A stretch of DNA of 50,194 nucleotides from assembly GCA_964631605.1 (NCBI GenBank), contig CAZVYG010000030.1, positions 1-50,194 on the forward strand, written 5' to 3'. Each line of letters starts with the position of its first letter. Within the stretch, counting starts at the first letter, position 1. Of the stretch, positions 1 to 8,128 are shown piece after piece. Made by a program: the position numbers and the translations under genes. This DNA is from JARKQH01 sp964631605 (lineage in GTDB: Bacteria > Verrucomicrobiota > Verrucomicrobiia > Limisphaerales > UBA8199). Under the pieces are notes generated by a model. It was not told where the DNA came from, searched no databases, and was given only the letters and a program-made list of their open reading frames with translations.

Positions 1-16
1 CGAAGCGTCTTGGAGT

Positions 17-38
17 GCGGCAGTCCCCTGCCGCTTTT
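17..38 (+). terminator. Hairpin with T-tail at the left edge
   Basis: GCGGCAG (17-23), loop TCCC, CTGCCGC (28-34) form a perfect 7-bp stem followed by TTTT. It could end a plus-strand gene lying off the left edge, or be one member of a dispersed hairpin family, since similar short GC hairpins with 3-4 nt loops occur at 17826-18051. The sequence alone does not separate the two. Confidence 0.45.
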
Positions 39-79
39 CCCCGGCGGCGGGTGGAAAAGGCGGTGAGCGGTCGGGCCGC

Positions 80-200
80 GCACCTTCGCACCTTCGCACT
101 TTCGCACTTTCGCACCTCACTTTAGTCCCATAGTCCGATAGTCCCATGGTCGAATGGTCCCGTTTCGCCTTCCACCTTCTCACCTTCTCACCTTCCAACT
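80..200. repeat. 8-bp periodic repeat arrays
   Basis: Three consecutive blocks keep an 8-bp period but use different units. Bases 80-119 hold GCACCTTC x2, GCACTTTC x2 and GCACCTCA. Bases 124-162 hold AGTCCCAT, AGTCCGAT, AGTCCCAT, GGTCGAAT and GGTCCCG. Bases 173-196 hold CACCTTCT x2 and CACCTTCC. No open reading frame with plausible protein content covers them. Slippage-grown intergenic microsatellite is the simplest explanation, but the shared period across unrelated units is unusual. Confidence 0.75.
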
Positions 201-682
201 CTTCTCCTCGCCTCCTCTCTGACCTCCCGCCGTGCCTCTTGAAAAAAAATAAAAAAGTTTTCTGAAAGTGTTGACATACCCCCCCGTGTAAGAATGCCTT
301 CAAATGGTTGTTCCAACGACGGGTCGCGGCAGTCGCGCCCGTGGGCTTGGAACCACCCGAGCTGAGGATGCGAGATGAGCACAAGCCTCCCCGCCGCCCG
401 CTCGGACACCAGCCCGAGCATTCGTATGGAGCCGTCCCTTCCCAAATAACGACCAAAGGGGTGAGACCGCCTCCGCCACGCGGGAATGCTGCAAGAGGTG
501 AATAAGTTGGTGAACAGCCGGTCAACAACGTTTCCTTCCCCGATACTGGACACCTGTATAATACTGTTCACATATACAGGTACCGGCGGGGGCCAGCCTG
601 CTCCGCCGTCGCGGCAAGCCCAAAGTCGCCCGACCGCAACTGCAGAGGTTCGACCGGGCCGCGCAGCAGGGCATGACGCCGC
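201..682. other. Intergenic stretch before the IS91-like gene
   Basis: No convincing gene is seen. An A-rich tract (241-257) precedes TTGACA (271-276), which resembles a -35 box, but no good -10 hexamer lies 16-18 bp downstream. A short minus-strand reading frame (300-494) has basic, low-complexity content and is probably spurious. The stretch also carries the inverted repeat listed at 552-581. Part of it may be the untranslated end of the IS91-like element. Confidence 0.5.
552..581. promoter_or_regulatory. 9-bp inverted repeat upstream of transposase
   Basis: ACCTGTATA (552-560) and TATACAGGT (573-581) are exact reverse complements separated by 12 nt. The CTGTATA/TATACAG halves resemble half-sites of a proteobacterial LexA box, but the spacing is too long for a canonical one. 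It sits about 100 bp before the transposase start and could be an operator or part of the IS end. The role is inferred only. Confidence 0.4.
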
Positions 683-1792
683 TTGGCCATGCGAGTCTAT
701 CGCGCCAGAAATCCGAAGCAGTCGCCGCTCTGGCAGTGCGCTCACCGCCACTACGACCAGTTCGAGGAACTCTATCCCGAGAAATACCAGCCCCGCTACG
801 GCATCCTGCGGTCCGTCATCCCAGAGGCCGTCCACAAATTCCTCGACTGCGGCAACCTCGAGCGCGGCTTCGCCCGGATTCGCTGCGACCATTGCGAGCA
901 TGAGTATCTGCTGGCCTTCTCCTGCAAAAGCCGTTGGTTCTGCCCCTCCTGCCACCAAAAGAACGTGCAGACCACCGCCCGCTTCATCCTGGAGCGGGTG
1001 CTGGCCCCAGTGCCTCACCGGCACTTTGTCCTGGCGATTCCCAGGATGCTGCGCCCCTACTTCCAACGCCACCGCCACCTGCTCAAGCGCCTCTGCGTCC
1101 TGGCCCATGAGTGCCTGACCGAATATCTCCGCACGGCCCTCGACTGCCCTCAAGGCGTCCCCGCCATCATCCTCACCCTCCACACTTTCGGCGAATACCT
1201 TGAAGACTTCGCCCAATACATCCTGCGCAACCCGTTCTCGGTGGAAAAGATGACCCTCGAATCGCCCGGCGACCTCGTCATCTACCGCTCCCGCCTCAAT
1301 GCCAAGATCAACCGCAACTTCGAGGTCTTCACCCCCACCGACTTCCTCGCCGCCATCACCCAGCACATCCCCGACAAAGGCGCCCAGATGGTCCGCTACT
1401 ACGGCTGGTACTCCAACAAAATGCGCGGCATGCGCCAGCGGGGCCGGCCGCCCGAGCTGGTCATTCGCCGGCCCGGAGTTTCCCCACCGCCGCCGGCCCA
1501 GCTCCCCTCCAAACGCTGGCGCGACCTCATCCTCCGCGTCTGGCACGTGGACCCACTCCGGTGTCCCGTTTGCCGAAATCCGATGCGCGTTATCGCGGTG
1601 ATTGATGACCCGAAGGTTACGGAGAAGGTCCTGCGGCACCTCGGCGCCTGGCACGACCCGCCTGCCTGCGCCGAGGCTTCGGCAGGCAGGCCCCCCCGAC
1701 CGCCGCGGGGGGGCCTCCCGGGTCCCTACACTTACGAACCGTGCGATGACGTGGACCCGACCCCTGATTACGAAAACGCTCTGACGGACTGA
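683..1792 (+). pseudogene. IS91-family transposase, internally deleted
   Basis: A reading frame of 369 codons with the layout of IS91-type (Y2/HUH) transposases. The N-terminal zinc-binding region has the cysteine pairs IRCDHCE and FCPSCHQKN (residues about 70-95). The C-terminal half has the usual DLVIYRSRLN, RYYGWYSNK and CPVCRNPMRVIAVIDDP segments. Family members normally run from a TFG-x-LNFHPHLH block, which holds the HUH histidines, through about 100 residues to the tyrosine-containing FAQYILRNPFS block. Here TFGEYLEDF runs straight into AQYILRNPFS, so the HUH motif and surrounding region are missing without loss of frame. The protein should therefore be unable to nick DNA. Near the C-terminus two hairpins (1661-1690 and 1689-1715) interrupt the sequence. 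The start ATG 683 gives MAMRVYRARNP, close to the usual N-terminus. Element ends were not located; IS91 elements lack terminal inverted repeats. Confidence 0.8.
1661..1715. repeat. Two hairpins inserted in the transposase 3' end
   Basis: CCTGCCTGCGCCGA (1661-1674) pairs with TCGGCAGGCAGG (1679-1690) with a two-base bulge. GGCCCCCCC (1689-1697) pairs exactly with GGGGGGGCC (1707-1715). Both lie in frame after the AWHDPP residues and code for a low-complexity Pro/Arg/Gly stretch that does not fit the transposase family. They look like REP-type palindromes that landed in the decayed gene. Confidence 0.65.
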
Positions 1793-2399
1793 AAAGAGCG
1801 GCTCCTCGGACGCGCCGGCGACCGGGTGCGCCCGTATGCCGGGCTGTTCAGGGCCGGCTGTGGCCCGCCGCCACCCTCGCCCCCCTCTCGTAGCCGACAA
1901 CCCTGCGCCCAAGCCGCGCAAGGGCTAAAAAGGGCTAAAAAAGCCCGTTCACAGGCCGAACTGCGTTCTGGTAGTGTCGCACCATGCTTGGTGAGCCCGA
2001 AAACCAATTCTCCCTCACCCCCGCAGCGCTCAGCACTTGCGGCCGCCAAAAAAGCAAATTCTATCAGTTTTTGACCACGATGCCCGTCCCGATTTCGGTC
2101 AAGCCCCCAGGCCTTCAGCGCAGGACCTAAACTGCCCCCGGAATCCGCAGCCCGCATCCACATCGGGTCTTACCACAAGCAGGTTCCGGAAGCCAAAACC
2201 CGCAACAGCTTGTCAACCGCATCCGCGGCATGTGGCGGCCCTCCGAGTCCGCCCTGCGCTTCTCGCCCGGCCGGCACCTATAAGCACGCTTTCCACAAAA
2301 TAAGGATTTACATTCGCCCGGCCTTTCCTTAAGTCTCTAACAGTTGGGGTGGGGGCCACCACCGTATCGTATTTGTCATCCCTCCCTGAACTAGGCTCT
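1793..2399. other. Intergenic stretch with repeat copy 1
   Basis: No supported gene. Apart from the dispersed repeat at 2014-2070, I see nothing recognisable. The long minus-strand frame across 1768-2163 is rich in Arg, Gly and Pro and reads like a shadow, although the repeat itself stays open in that frame. TAACAG and T-rich tracts around 2280-2340 may contain the promoter of the following gene. Confidence 0.5.
2014..2070 (+). repeat. Dispersed repeat, copy 1 of 3
   Basis: Shares TCACCCCCGCAGCGCTCAG, then a variable four bases, then TGCGGCCGCCAAA and a GCA-A-TTTCTATCAGTT-like tail with the copies at 3370 and 6253. Similarity to copy 2 fades out past the tail. All three copies have the same orientation and lie 3' of a plus-strand gene. 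Read on the minus strand all three stay open and encode LAAA(S/R)(A/T)ERC(G/A)GE. A mobile-element end, a site-specific recombination site or a fragment of a repeated gene are possible; I do not recognise it. Confidence 0.8.
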
Positions 2400-2822
2400 A
2401 TGCACGACAAAAAAACATACTCCTTCCAGACTGCTCGCAACGAGACTGACCTGAACGCCAGTGTCCCCGAAGGGTGGCGGCAGGAATTCCGGCCTATAAA
2501 GCCCAAAAAGGAGTTTCAAGTCCCCGCCTGGCTCGCGGTCGTCGTTCTGGCCCTCCTCGCGGCCAGCATCGTGATTCTGGCCAACAGGGACCAAATCAAT
2601 GGCACTCTGGGCTCAATCGCCGGTCTCATCATCGTCGGAATTGCTCTCCTCTCTATTACCGCGATCGGTTTCTTGCTATATTCTCTTCCCAGTATAGTCG
2701 CCTTCCGCCGCCGGCATCGCAGCCGTGGCGCCATCTGCGCCTGCAATTTTCTCTTCGGCTGGACCTTCCTCGGCTGGGGCATCACACTCGTCTGGTCCCT
2801 CACGTCCAACGTCGAGGAGTAA
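2400..2822 (+). CDS. Superinfection immunity-like membrane protein
   Basis: A 140-residue protein with a polar N-terminus of about 38 residues and three hydrophobic segments (roughly 40-58, 68-95 and 113-131). The C-terminal part, with LLYSLPSIVAFRRRHRSRGA followed by a GWTFLGWGITLVWSL segment, matches the signature I know from the T4 Imm-type 'superinfection immunity protein' family: LPsiiAf, a basic loop, then N-x-x-x-GWT-x-x-GW. In T4, Imm blocks DNA injection by a second phage; bacterial members are mostly uncharacterised inner-membrane proteins. I chose ATG 2400 over GTG 2349 because the family core does not need the extra 17 residues. No strong ribosome-binding site is visible. It stands alone between dispersed-repeat copies 1 and 2, which is consistent with acquired cargo. 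Confidence 0.75.
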   Translation: MHDKKTYSFQTARNETDLNASVPEGWRQEFRPIKPKKEFQVPAWLAVVVLALLAASIVILANRDQINGTLGSIAGLIIVGIALLSITAIGFLLYSLPSIVAFRRRHRSRGAICACNFLFGWTFLGWGITLVWSLTSNVEE

Positions 2823-3066
2823 CCTACCCTTTCCCCAGCCCCACCAGCGCGCCGCCAGCTATTAGCAAACTCGCGCAGGTTTCTAGCTCGAAAGCAGTCT
2901 GGTGCCTTTAGAGTTGAGACTCCTCTGTCCGCGCCTCCGCCGCCCCGGTGACGGCCGACCCCTTCCGCTTCCCGCCCGCAAACCTTGGCAGGCCTTTAGC
3001 CCTCCGGCCGGGCAGGCCCTGGCGGCCGCCTGCCAAGGCCGCCAGGCGCCGCAACGCCATCACCTT

Positions 3067-3499
3067 TTATCCCGCTATGGTGAGCCCTCTCCAATAGTCC
3101 ACGATAGCTCCCGCGTCTCCCATCGCCGCGTACTTCAGATGTGGGCTCCATCCGAAATATCGAAGCCCCTTCCATGCCTCCGGCAAATCTCCGTGCCACA
3201 CCTTGATGCCCGACCTGCCTGAAAGTGCAATCCTCTCCACCTGCACGCCGACCGCTTCCCGCAGAACCTCGAGCGGCCCAGTGCCATTGATCAGCAGCCA
3301 GCTCTTCGCGGGCAAACTTAACAACGTCCGTCCGAAATGCTCCCGGCAATTCTTCCGCAAAGCGACCCGCTTCACCCCCGCAGCGCTCAGTCCGTGCGGC
3401 CGCCAAATAAGCAGTTTCTATCAGTTCATGGACCTCGACGGCATCCTCATCGGCGTCCACCTTGAGCACGTCCTCATCTGGCGAGGCACAACTTGCCAT
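3067..3499 (-). pseudogene. Possible broken minus-strand gene, unknown function
   Basis: Two minus-strand frames look protein-like in succession. From ATG 3499 an acidic stretch (MASCASPDEDVLKVDADED, continuing to ELIETAYLAAA) reads to about 3385. Downstream the plausible protein continues in another frame entered near GTG 3375, ending at TAA 3067-3069, with segments such as SLPAKSWLLINGTGPLEVL and DLPEAWKGLRYFGWSPHLK. Third codon positions are GC-rich in each half. The frame change falls on the dispersed repeat, suggesting that a repeat insertion or small indel disrupted a gene of about 140 codons. Alternatively only the downstream 102-codon frame is real. I do not recognise either half, and chance open frames in GC-rich DNA cannot be excluded. 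Confidence 0.3.
3370..3426 (+). repeat. Dispersed repeat, copy 2 of 3
   Basis: Same core as the copy at 2014: TTCACCCCCGCAGCGCTCAG, TCCG, TGCGGCCGCCAAA, then TAAGCAGTTTCTATCAGTT. It differs from copy 1 at only a few positions plus a one-base shift in the A-run. It lies 1356 bp from copy 1 and coincides with the frame change in the minus-strand open region. Confidence 0.8.
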
Positions 3500-3549
3500 T
3501 GACTCTTTGACGATTGTAATGCAATTCTAAGCTCGTAAAGGGCAAGTGT

Positions 3550-5985
3550 ATGAAACCACGCTCATCCTTCTTGTGGGTTATCCCATTGACAGTTGTTGCG
3601 CTTTACCGCCTCACTGTTTCTGCGGCTGCAAATGACAACTTCGCCGATGCGGACACCCAGCAAGGCACGAATTTCATCTATGCCTCCAGTCTGGCGGGTG
3701 CGACGATCGAGCCGGGCGAACCGGCAGCCGCTGGCACCAATACCGTCTGGATGTCTTGGACGGCGCCCGAGTCCGGGTCGGTTCAACTCCAGATGGAAGC
3801 AATTTGGCCAATGGCCTCTTATGCGGTCTATACCGGGTCGAGGGTGGACCAGCTGCAGGGGGTCAGCCTTAGTTATCTGGCCGCGAACGGCACTTTCCGC
3901 TTCGTGACCATCAAGGACACGGTCTATCATTTTCAATTCTCAGGCGCAGGAAATGTTTTTAGGTTCCACGTCAATTTCTTCGTATTCGGGAATTGCGTTA
4001 ACGACAATTTCGAAAATGCGCTGGTGGTAAACAGCCCGGCGAGCTTTGGTCCCGAGTCGGTGTTGGGCGCAACGATGGAACTGGGTGAGCCGGCCCACAT
4101 GGGAAATGAGCCGCAAAAAAGCGTGTGGTGGCGAATTCAGCCGTCTGTCTCATCCACCGGCTACATCGACGGCAGAGGCAGTCTGGCCAGCAACGTGGTG
4201 CTGGCGCTGTATTCCGGCGATAGTGTGGAGACCCTGCAGCTCATCAGCAAAACGGAAACGAAGTATCTCAATATTCACGTCGGAGCCGGGCAGTCGTATT
4301 ACCTGGCTGCTGCGACGCCAACCAATGGTTGGGGCGACGTGGCCGGATACGTGGGCCGCTTCTCGGCAGCCTGGTCGGAGCCAATCGCCGGCAACCTGCT
4401 GCGCGAGCCCAGCTGGGAAGGCACGGGCATTGTGGAAGCCCAGTATTGGCATTGGTCCGGGCCGATCGGAGGCCATGTGAACGAGAACTCTGGCGGTGTG
4501 GATGGGAGTACGTGGCCGACCGTCCCCCGCGGCACGACGATCTGGCAGGATTTCCCAACGGTGCCGGGCCATGCTTACGCAATCCGATTCGCTACCTTTG
4601 CGAACCCGCTCAGCGGCGGCTCGGGAAATGGCGAGATCGAGGTCCAGTGGGACACGAATCAACTCGCGGTTGCGATTTTTGAGGCCGGCGCCTGGTGTTG
4701 GAATAACTATGTGGCCGTCGCCAGCAACACTACGACCCGGATCTCTTTTCGGTCCCTGACTCGCTCGGTCGAAATGGATGCTTTCAGTATTGTGGATAGA
4801 TGCGTGCCTCCGAAAATCGTCACTCAGCCAGCGCCGGTCAGCACGCTGGTGGGCGGCATGGCCTCGTTCCTCGTCGGCGCCGTCGGCAGCGCTCCACTCC
4901 ATTATCAATGGTGCTTCAACCAGGAGCCAATCGGCGGAGAAAATGACAAGCGGCTCATTCTGGATTCCGTCGGGACGAATCAAGCCGGCAACTACAGCGT
5001 GATCATCACCAACGGGTTCGGAGCCGTGACGAGCCAGGTGGTGTCACTGGTCGTAGACGCGCCCTTGGTGGCAACCATTCTGGCCCAGCCGTTCGGGGAC
5101 AGGGTGCCGGTCGGGGGCTATTTCCAGACCAGCGTGGTTGCCTCCGGAGCGCCGCCTTTAAGCTATCAATGGTTCCGCGACGGTGTACTCATCGTTGGTG
5201 CAACGAATCGAAGCCTGATCCTGACGAGCGTGCAACCTGCCGACGCGGGTGCCTACACGATTCGGGTGCGAGACGCGTCGAGCACCGTGTGGAGCCTGCC
5301 CGCCCAGCTGATTGTCAGTGCCGCAGTCCTGGGCGGCGGAACGATTGACTTTCGCAACGATTTTCCGGGCATGACCAACGCGTGGGCGCCAGTGTTTGAC
5401 CTGGACGGCGTGACACCTTTGAGCGGGAGTCAATTCAAGGCGCAACTGTATGCGGGACCGACCCTCGCCCAGCTGCGGCCGGCGGGAACGCCCACACCCT
5501 TTCGGACCGGAATCCAGGCGGGATTCTTCGATCCGCAACTGATCACCCTCGCCAACGTGCCGTCCGGCAGCAACGCCTTTGTGGAAGTGATGGCCTGGGA
5601 CACCACCTTCGGAGATAGTTATGAACAGGCGCGATTTACGGGAGGAAAGGTAGGGAAATCGGAGATCCTTCAAGTAACGACGGGTGGGGGCGGCGCACCG
5701 GCCGGGTCATTGTTGGGGTTGCCCAGCTTCAGTCTCCAAGCTGGTCTGCCCTATTTCCAGTTGGCAGAGATCCAATTCCTCCAACGCCAGCCCGGCAACC
5801 TTGTCTGGTGGGAGCTTCATGGCCAACCGGGAAGTCTCTATGTGATCGAGAAATCAGACCAGAATAACGAAATCGTCTGGCGGCCATATATGGTCGTCAC
5901 CAACGTAAGCGGCACCGTGACCTTCAGCGACCAGGCCAATTCTGGTTCTGCCGTGGTTCTCTACCGCGCGCGCATTCTCAACTGA
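3550..5985 (+). CDS. Secreted Ig-domain surface protein
   Basis: An 811-residue exported protein. Residues 1-26 form a signal peptide (basic start, hydrophobic core, cut near VSAAA). Two related beta-sandwich modules follow, each starting with NDNF and containing GAT-x-E-x-GEP (about 27-150 and 150-275). Residues 280-425 resemble a carbohydrate-binding jelly-roll (NLLREPSWEG, with several exposed Trp). Two Ig-like domains (about 430-515 and 520-605) show the YQW...L.L..V...AG.Y motif common in Verrucomicrobiota. Then comes a GTIDFRNDF domain and a short C-terminal module with YVIEKSDQ...W that recurs in exported proteins of the phylum. No catalytic motif, PEP-CTERM or sorting signal is visible. 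A surface adhesin or polymer-binding role is inferred. ATG 3550 is the only start that keeps the signal peptide. It lies between repeat copies 2 and 3. Confidence 0.85.
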   Translation: MKPRSSFLWVIPLTVVALYRLTVSAAANDNFADADTQQGTNFIYASSLAGATIEPGEPAAAGTNTVWMSWTAPESGSVQLQMEAIWPMASYAVYTGSRVDQLQGVSLSYLAANGTFRFVTIKDTVYHFQFSGAGNVFRFHVNFFVFGNCVNDNFENALVVNSPASFGPESVLGATMELGEPAHMGNEPQKSVWWRIQPSVSSTGYIDGRGSLASNVVLALYSGDSVETLQLISKTETKYLNIHVGAGQSYYLAAATPTNGWGDVAGYVGRFSAAWSEPIAGNLLREPSWEGTGIVEAQYWHWSGPIGGHVNENSGGVDGSTWPTVPRGTTIWQDFPTVPGHAYAIRFATFANPLSGGSGNGEIEVQWDTNQLAVAIFEAGAWCWNNYVAVASNTTTRISFRSLTRSVEMDAFSIVDRCVPPKIVTQPAPVSTLVGGMASFLVGAVGSAPLHYQWCFNQEPIGGENDKRLILDSVGTNQAGNYSVIITNGFGAVTSQVVSLVVDAPLVATILAQPFGDRVPVGGYFQTSVVASGAPPLSYQWFRDGVLIVGATNRSLILTSVQPADAGAYTIRVRDASSTVWSLPAQLIVSAAVLGGGTIDFRNDFPGMTNAWAPVFDLDGVTPLSGSQFKAQLYAGPTLAQLRPAGTPTPFRTGIQAGFFDPQLITLANVPSGSNAFVEVMAWDTTFGDSYEQARFTGGKVGKSEILQVTTGGGGAPAGSLLGLPSFSLQAGLPYFQLAEIQFLQRQPGNLVWWELHGQPGSLYVIEKSDQNNEIVWRPYMVVTNVSGTVTFSDQANSGSAVVLYRARILN

Positions 5986-6833
5986 ACCGCGGCCTCCACG
6001 GCTCAACCGCCGCTGTGCCGAAAACCGGCTCGCTTGGATACGCTTCCATTCCCCGCTGCGCATTGCCGAAACGCACCGTCACAAGGCAGTGAACGCTTCC
6101 GCCCTCCGCGGCAACTAATTGTGGTTGACCACCTGATGCGCCCGGCCAACTGCAACGAAGCGACCCGCATTAGCCCGTCGGCGACCTTCCGCGCCACCCG
6201 CGCGGGCCCTCACGAGACCCTGAACACGGGAAGTGCCCCAACCTCGGCTCGACTTCACCCGCGCAGCGCTCAGTACTTGCGGCCGCCAAAAAAAGCAATT
6301 TCTTGCTATGAGACGCGTCAACTTGTTTCGTTGATTTTGTTTAGTTTTCTCTGGGCATGATGGGGCGGTGGAGGTTCAAGTTGGATGAAACATTGGAACG
6401 AAGGAAACCGGGCAGCCAGTGGCCGAGGCCGGTCTCCCTCGCCCCGTTTTTTGGGTAAGAGGATTTAGGCATCGGCGGCCGGCTCGGGTCAACACTTTGG
6501 GGTCGATCCTGCGAGGAGGCCGGGAGGTGGTTTGAAGCAGATTCTGAGCTTCGGGCTGGTGAAGAATTCCACGGGCATTCCAAGAGTTCTTTTCGGGAGA
6601 ACGTTTTTCCGACGGTGTGGCCGTCAGACTTGCTGACGTCACGACCTATCCGGGTCAACTGTCTCTGGAGACAGCCGCCCACGATGGTGATGTCCGTAAC
6701 CGTCAAGAAGTCGGAAAACGAGCGCGCCCAACCTATCAACCGGCCGTTACGGCCAAGAAATTGCACGGGCCGCGCGCCGTTTTCCGAAAAGTTCCCTGGG
6801 GATTCAAGTAGCATTGGAGCCAGCCGTTGGGGG
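5986..6833. other. Gene-free stretch between Ig protein and IS110
   Basis: 848 bp with no convincing gene. It contains dispersed repeat copy 3 (6253-6303) and a small perfect hairpin CTGTCTC-TG-GAGACAG (6659-6674). The last 200 bp or so adjoin the 3' end of the IS110 transposase and may belong to that element's non-coding end. Small frames on both strands (6341-6814 minus, 6617-6811 plus) do not resemble anything I know. Confidence 0.5.
6253..6303 (+). repeat. Dispersed repeat, copy 3 of 3
   Basis: CTTCACCCGCGCAGCGCTCAG, TACT, TGCGGCCGCCAAA, AAAAGCAATTTCT. It is slightly shorter than copies 1 and 2 because the ATCAGTT tail is lost. It lies about 270 bp after the Ig-domain gene. On the minus strand it encodes KLLFLAAASTERCAGE, the same frame that stays open in the other two copies. 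Confidence 0.78.
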
Positions 6834-7940
6834 TCAGCCTTGGGTCATTACCCAGCCGAGTTGTTCGGGGGTGCGCCGGCCCGTCTGCCAGCGCCACAGG
6901 TCGATAAGGAGTTGGCGGGCAAAGGCGATGATGGCTCGCTTGCGGGCGCGGGCATGAGCCTTGGGGTTCAACAGAACTGACTTCCACTTCTTCACCCAAT
7001 AGTAGTTGGGCTGGTAAAGCAGCAGCCGCCAGGCCAGCTCGACCAGGTCAGTGCGCAAGCGCCGGTTGCCCGCCTGGGTGATACTCAGGTCGGCCGAGCT
7101 TTGGCCCGAGGCGCTCACCCCGCCGGTCAACCCGGCGTAGCTGCCCACCTGGCGGCGATTCTGGAAGCGGTCCCAGGCTACCACCTCTGTTTCGACCGCT
7201 TCGCAGGTCAGCCGCCCCCTCCCCTTGGGCAGCACCTTGGGCGCCTTGGCTTCCAACTCCCGGGTCAACTGCCGCACCGCCTGGTCCACCGTAACAATCA
7301 AATCACGGAAAACCTTCAGTCGTTCCACCAGCCACGCAGCTAACTCCAGCTGCAACCGCTCCCAGCGGTCCTCCTTCCACCAGTGGTTGCTCTCCCGCCG
7401 ACCCTGCAGGAGCATCAGGCTGCGGCCCTGGGCGGCCAGACTCAGACGCTGCTCGCGCAGTTGCTGCCGCTGCCGCTTGTGCGCGCGCCGTTGTTCTTCC
7501 GCCTCCGTGGGCACCCGCACCACCGCCAGCGCCCGATCGTTGCCCGCCACATAACGGTCCAGCCGAGTGGCCAACTCCAACGCATCGGTCCGGTCATTGG
7601 CCACGCCACAATGCCGTTCGTCCAGGCGCGTGGGACAAACCACGTAGTTGGTCACTCCCAGCGCCGTCAGCTTGCGGTGCAGCCAAAAGCCCGTCGGCCC
7701 GGCCTCATAGCCACTGACCACCTCTTGGGCCAAAGTCACCTGTTTCTTCGCCCACGCCAGGAAATCGGCCGGCTTAAAGGTCTGCGGCGGCTGGGGCTTC
7801 GCGCCATCAATCATCCGCCCCACCACGATGCTCGCCGCGTGGACATCCAACGCCAGCTTGATCTGCCGGTATTGGGGTTGAGCCTTGCTTGCGACGTGCT
7901 CTCCGCAGGCTTGAGAGTTAGAACTCGGTTGGTTATTCAT
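6834..7940 (-). mobile_element. IS110-family transposase
   Basis: A 368-residue transposase read from ATG 7940; a longer frame to 8066 exists, but its first 42 residues lack family character. The N-terminal RuvC-like DEDD domain shows LALDVHAASIVVG (first Asp), GYEAGPTGFWLHRKL (Glu) and NDRTDALELA (Asp pair). A basic, helical middle region (RRAHKRQRQQLREQRL) follows. The C-terminal Tnp20-type domain has WDRFQNRRQVGSYAGLTGG, the serine-containing SASGQSS and ITQAGNRRLRTDLVELAWR, where the family's catalytic serine lies. Both domains appear complete, so the protein may be active. IS110 elements lack long inverted repeats and use a structured guide ('bridge') RNA from one non-coding end. Element boundaries were not determined, but the left flank can extend at most to the GH172 gene at 8129. 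Confidence 0.9.
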
Positions 7941-8128
7941 GACGCTGGTGGACGTAGCAATTTTGTTGCCCGTCCGCCAGCATTCATGCCATCTAACAGT
8001 GATAAGGGAGCGCGCACAAGAGTTTCCCGGCTTGCGGACGAGCCAGGGGGAACCTAGTTTTGCCATGCCACCGCGCTGCCGCGCGGCGGGCGCAAACGCT
8101 AACGCATTGACAAACCTGACGCCTTAAA

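Larger units (their letters stand above)
2823..3549. other. Intergenic stretch with repeat copy 2
   Basis: No plus-strand gene. It holds repeat copy 2 (3370-3426) and a possible broken minus-strand gene (3067-3499), both listed separately. Bases 2990-3060 contain GC-rich imperfect palindromes (GGCAGGCC, CTGGCGGCC) without a clear role. Confidence 0.45.

Noticed and set aside
552..581. Canonical SOS box
   Set aside because: Half-sites look like CTGT/ACAG but the arms are separated by 12 nt and the spacing does not match known LexA boxes; it controls a transposase fragment, not a repair gene.
188..1921. Long minus-strand ORF of 577 codons over the transposase region
   Set aside because: It runs antisense to the IS91-like gene and its translation is rich in Gly, Ala and Val with no motifs. 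It is a shadow frame in GC-rich DNA.
2014..6303. Dispersed repeats as integron attC sites
   Set aside because: No GTTRRRY/RYYYAAC core pair flanks the copies and no integrase is present in the window.
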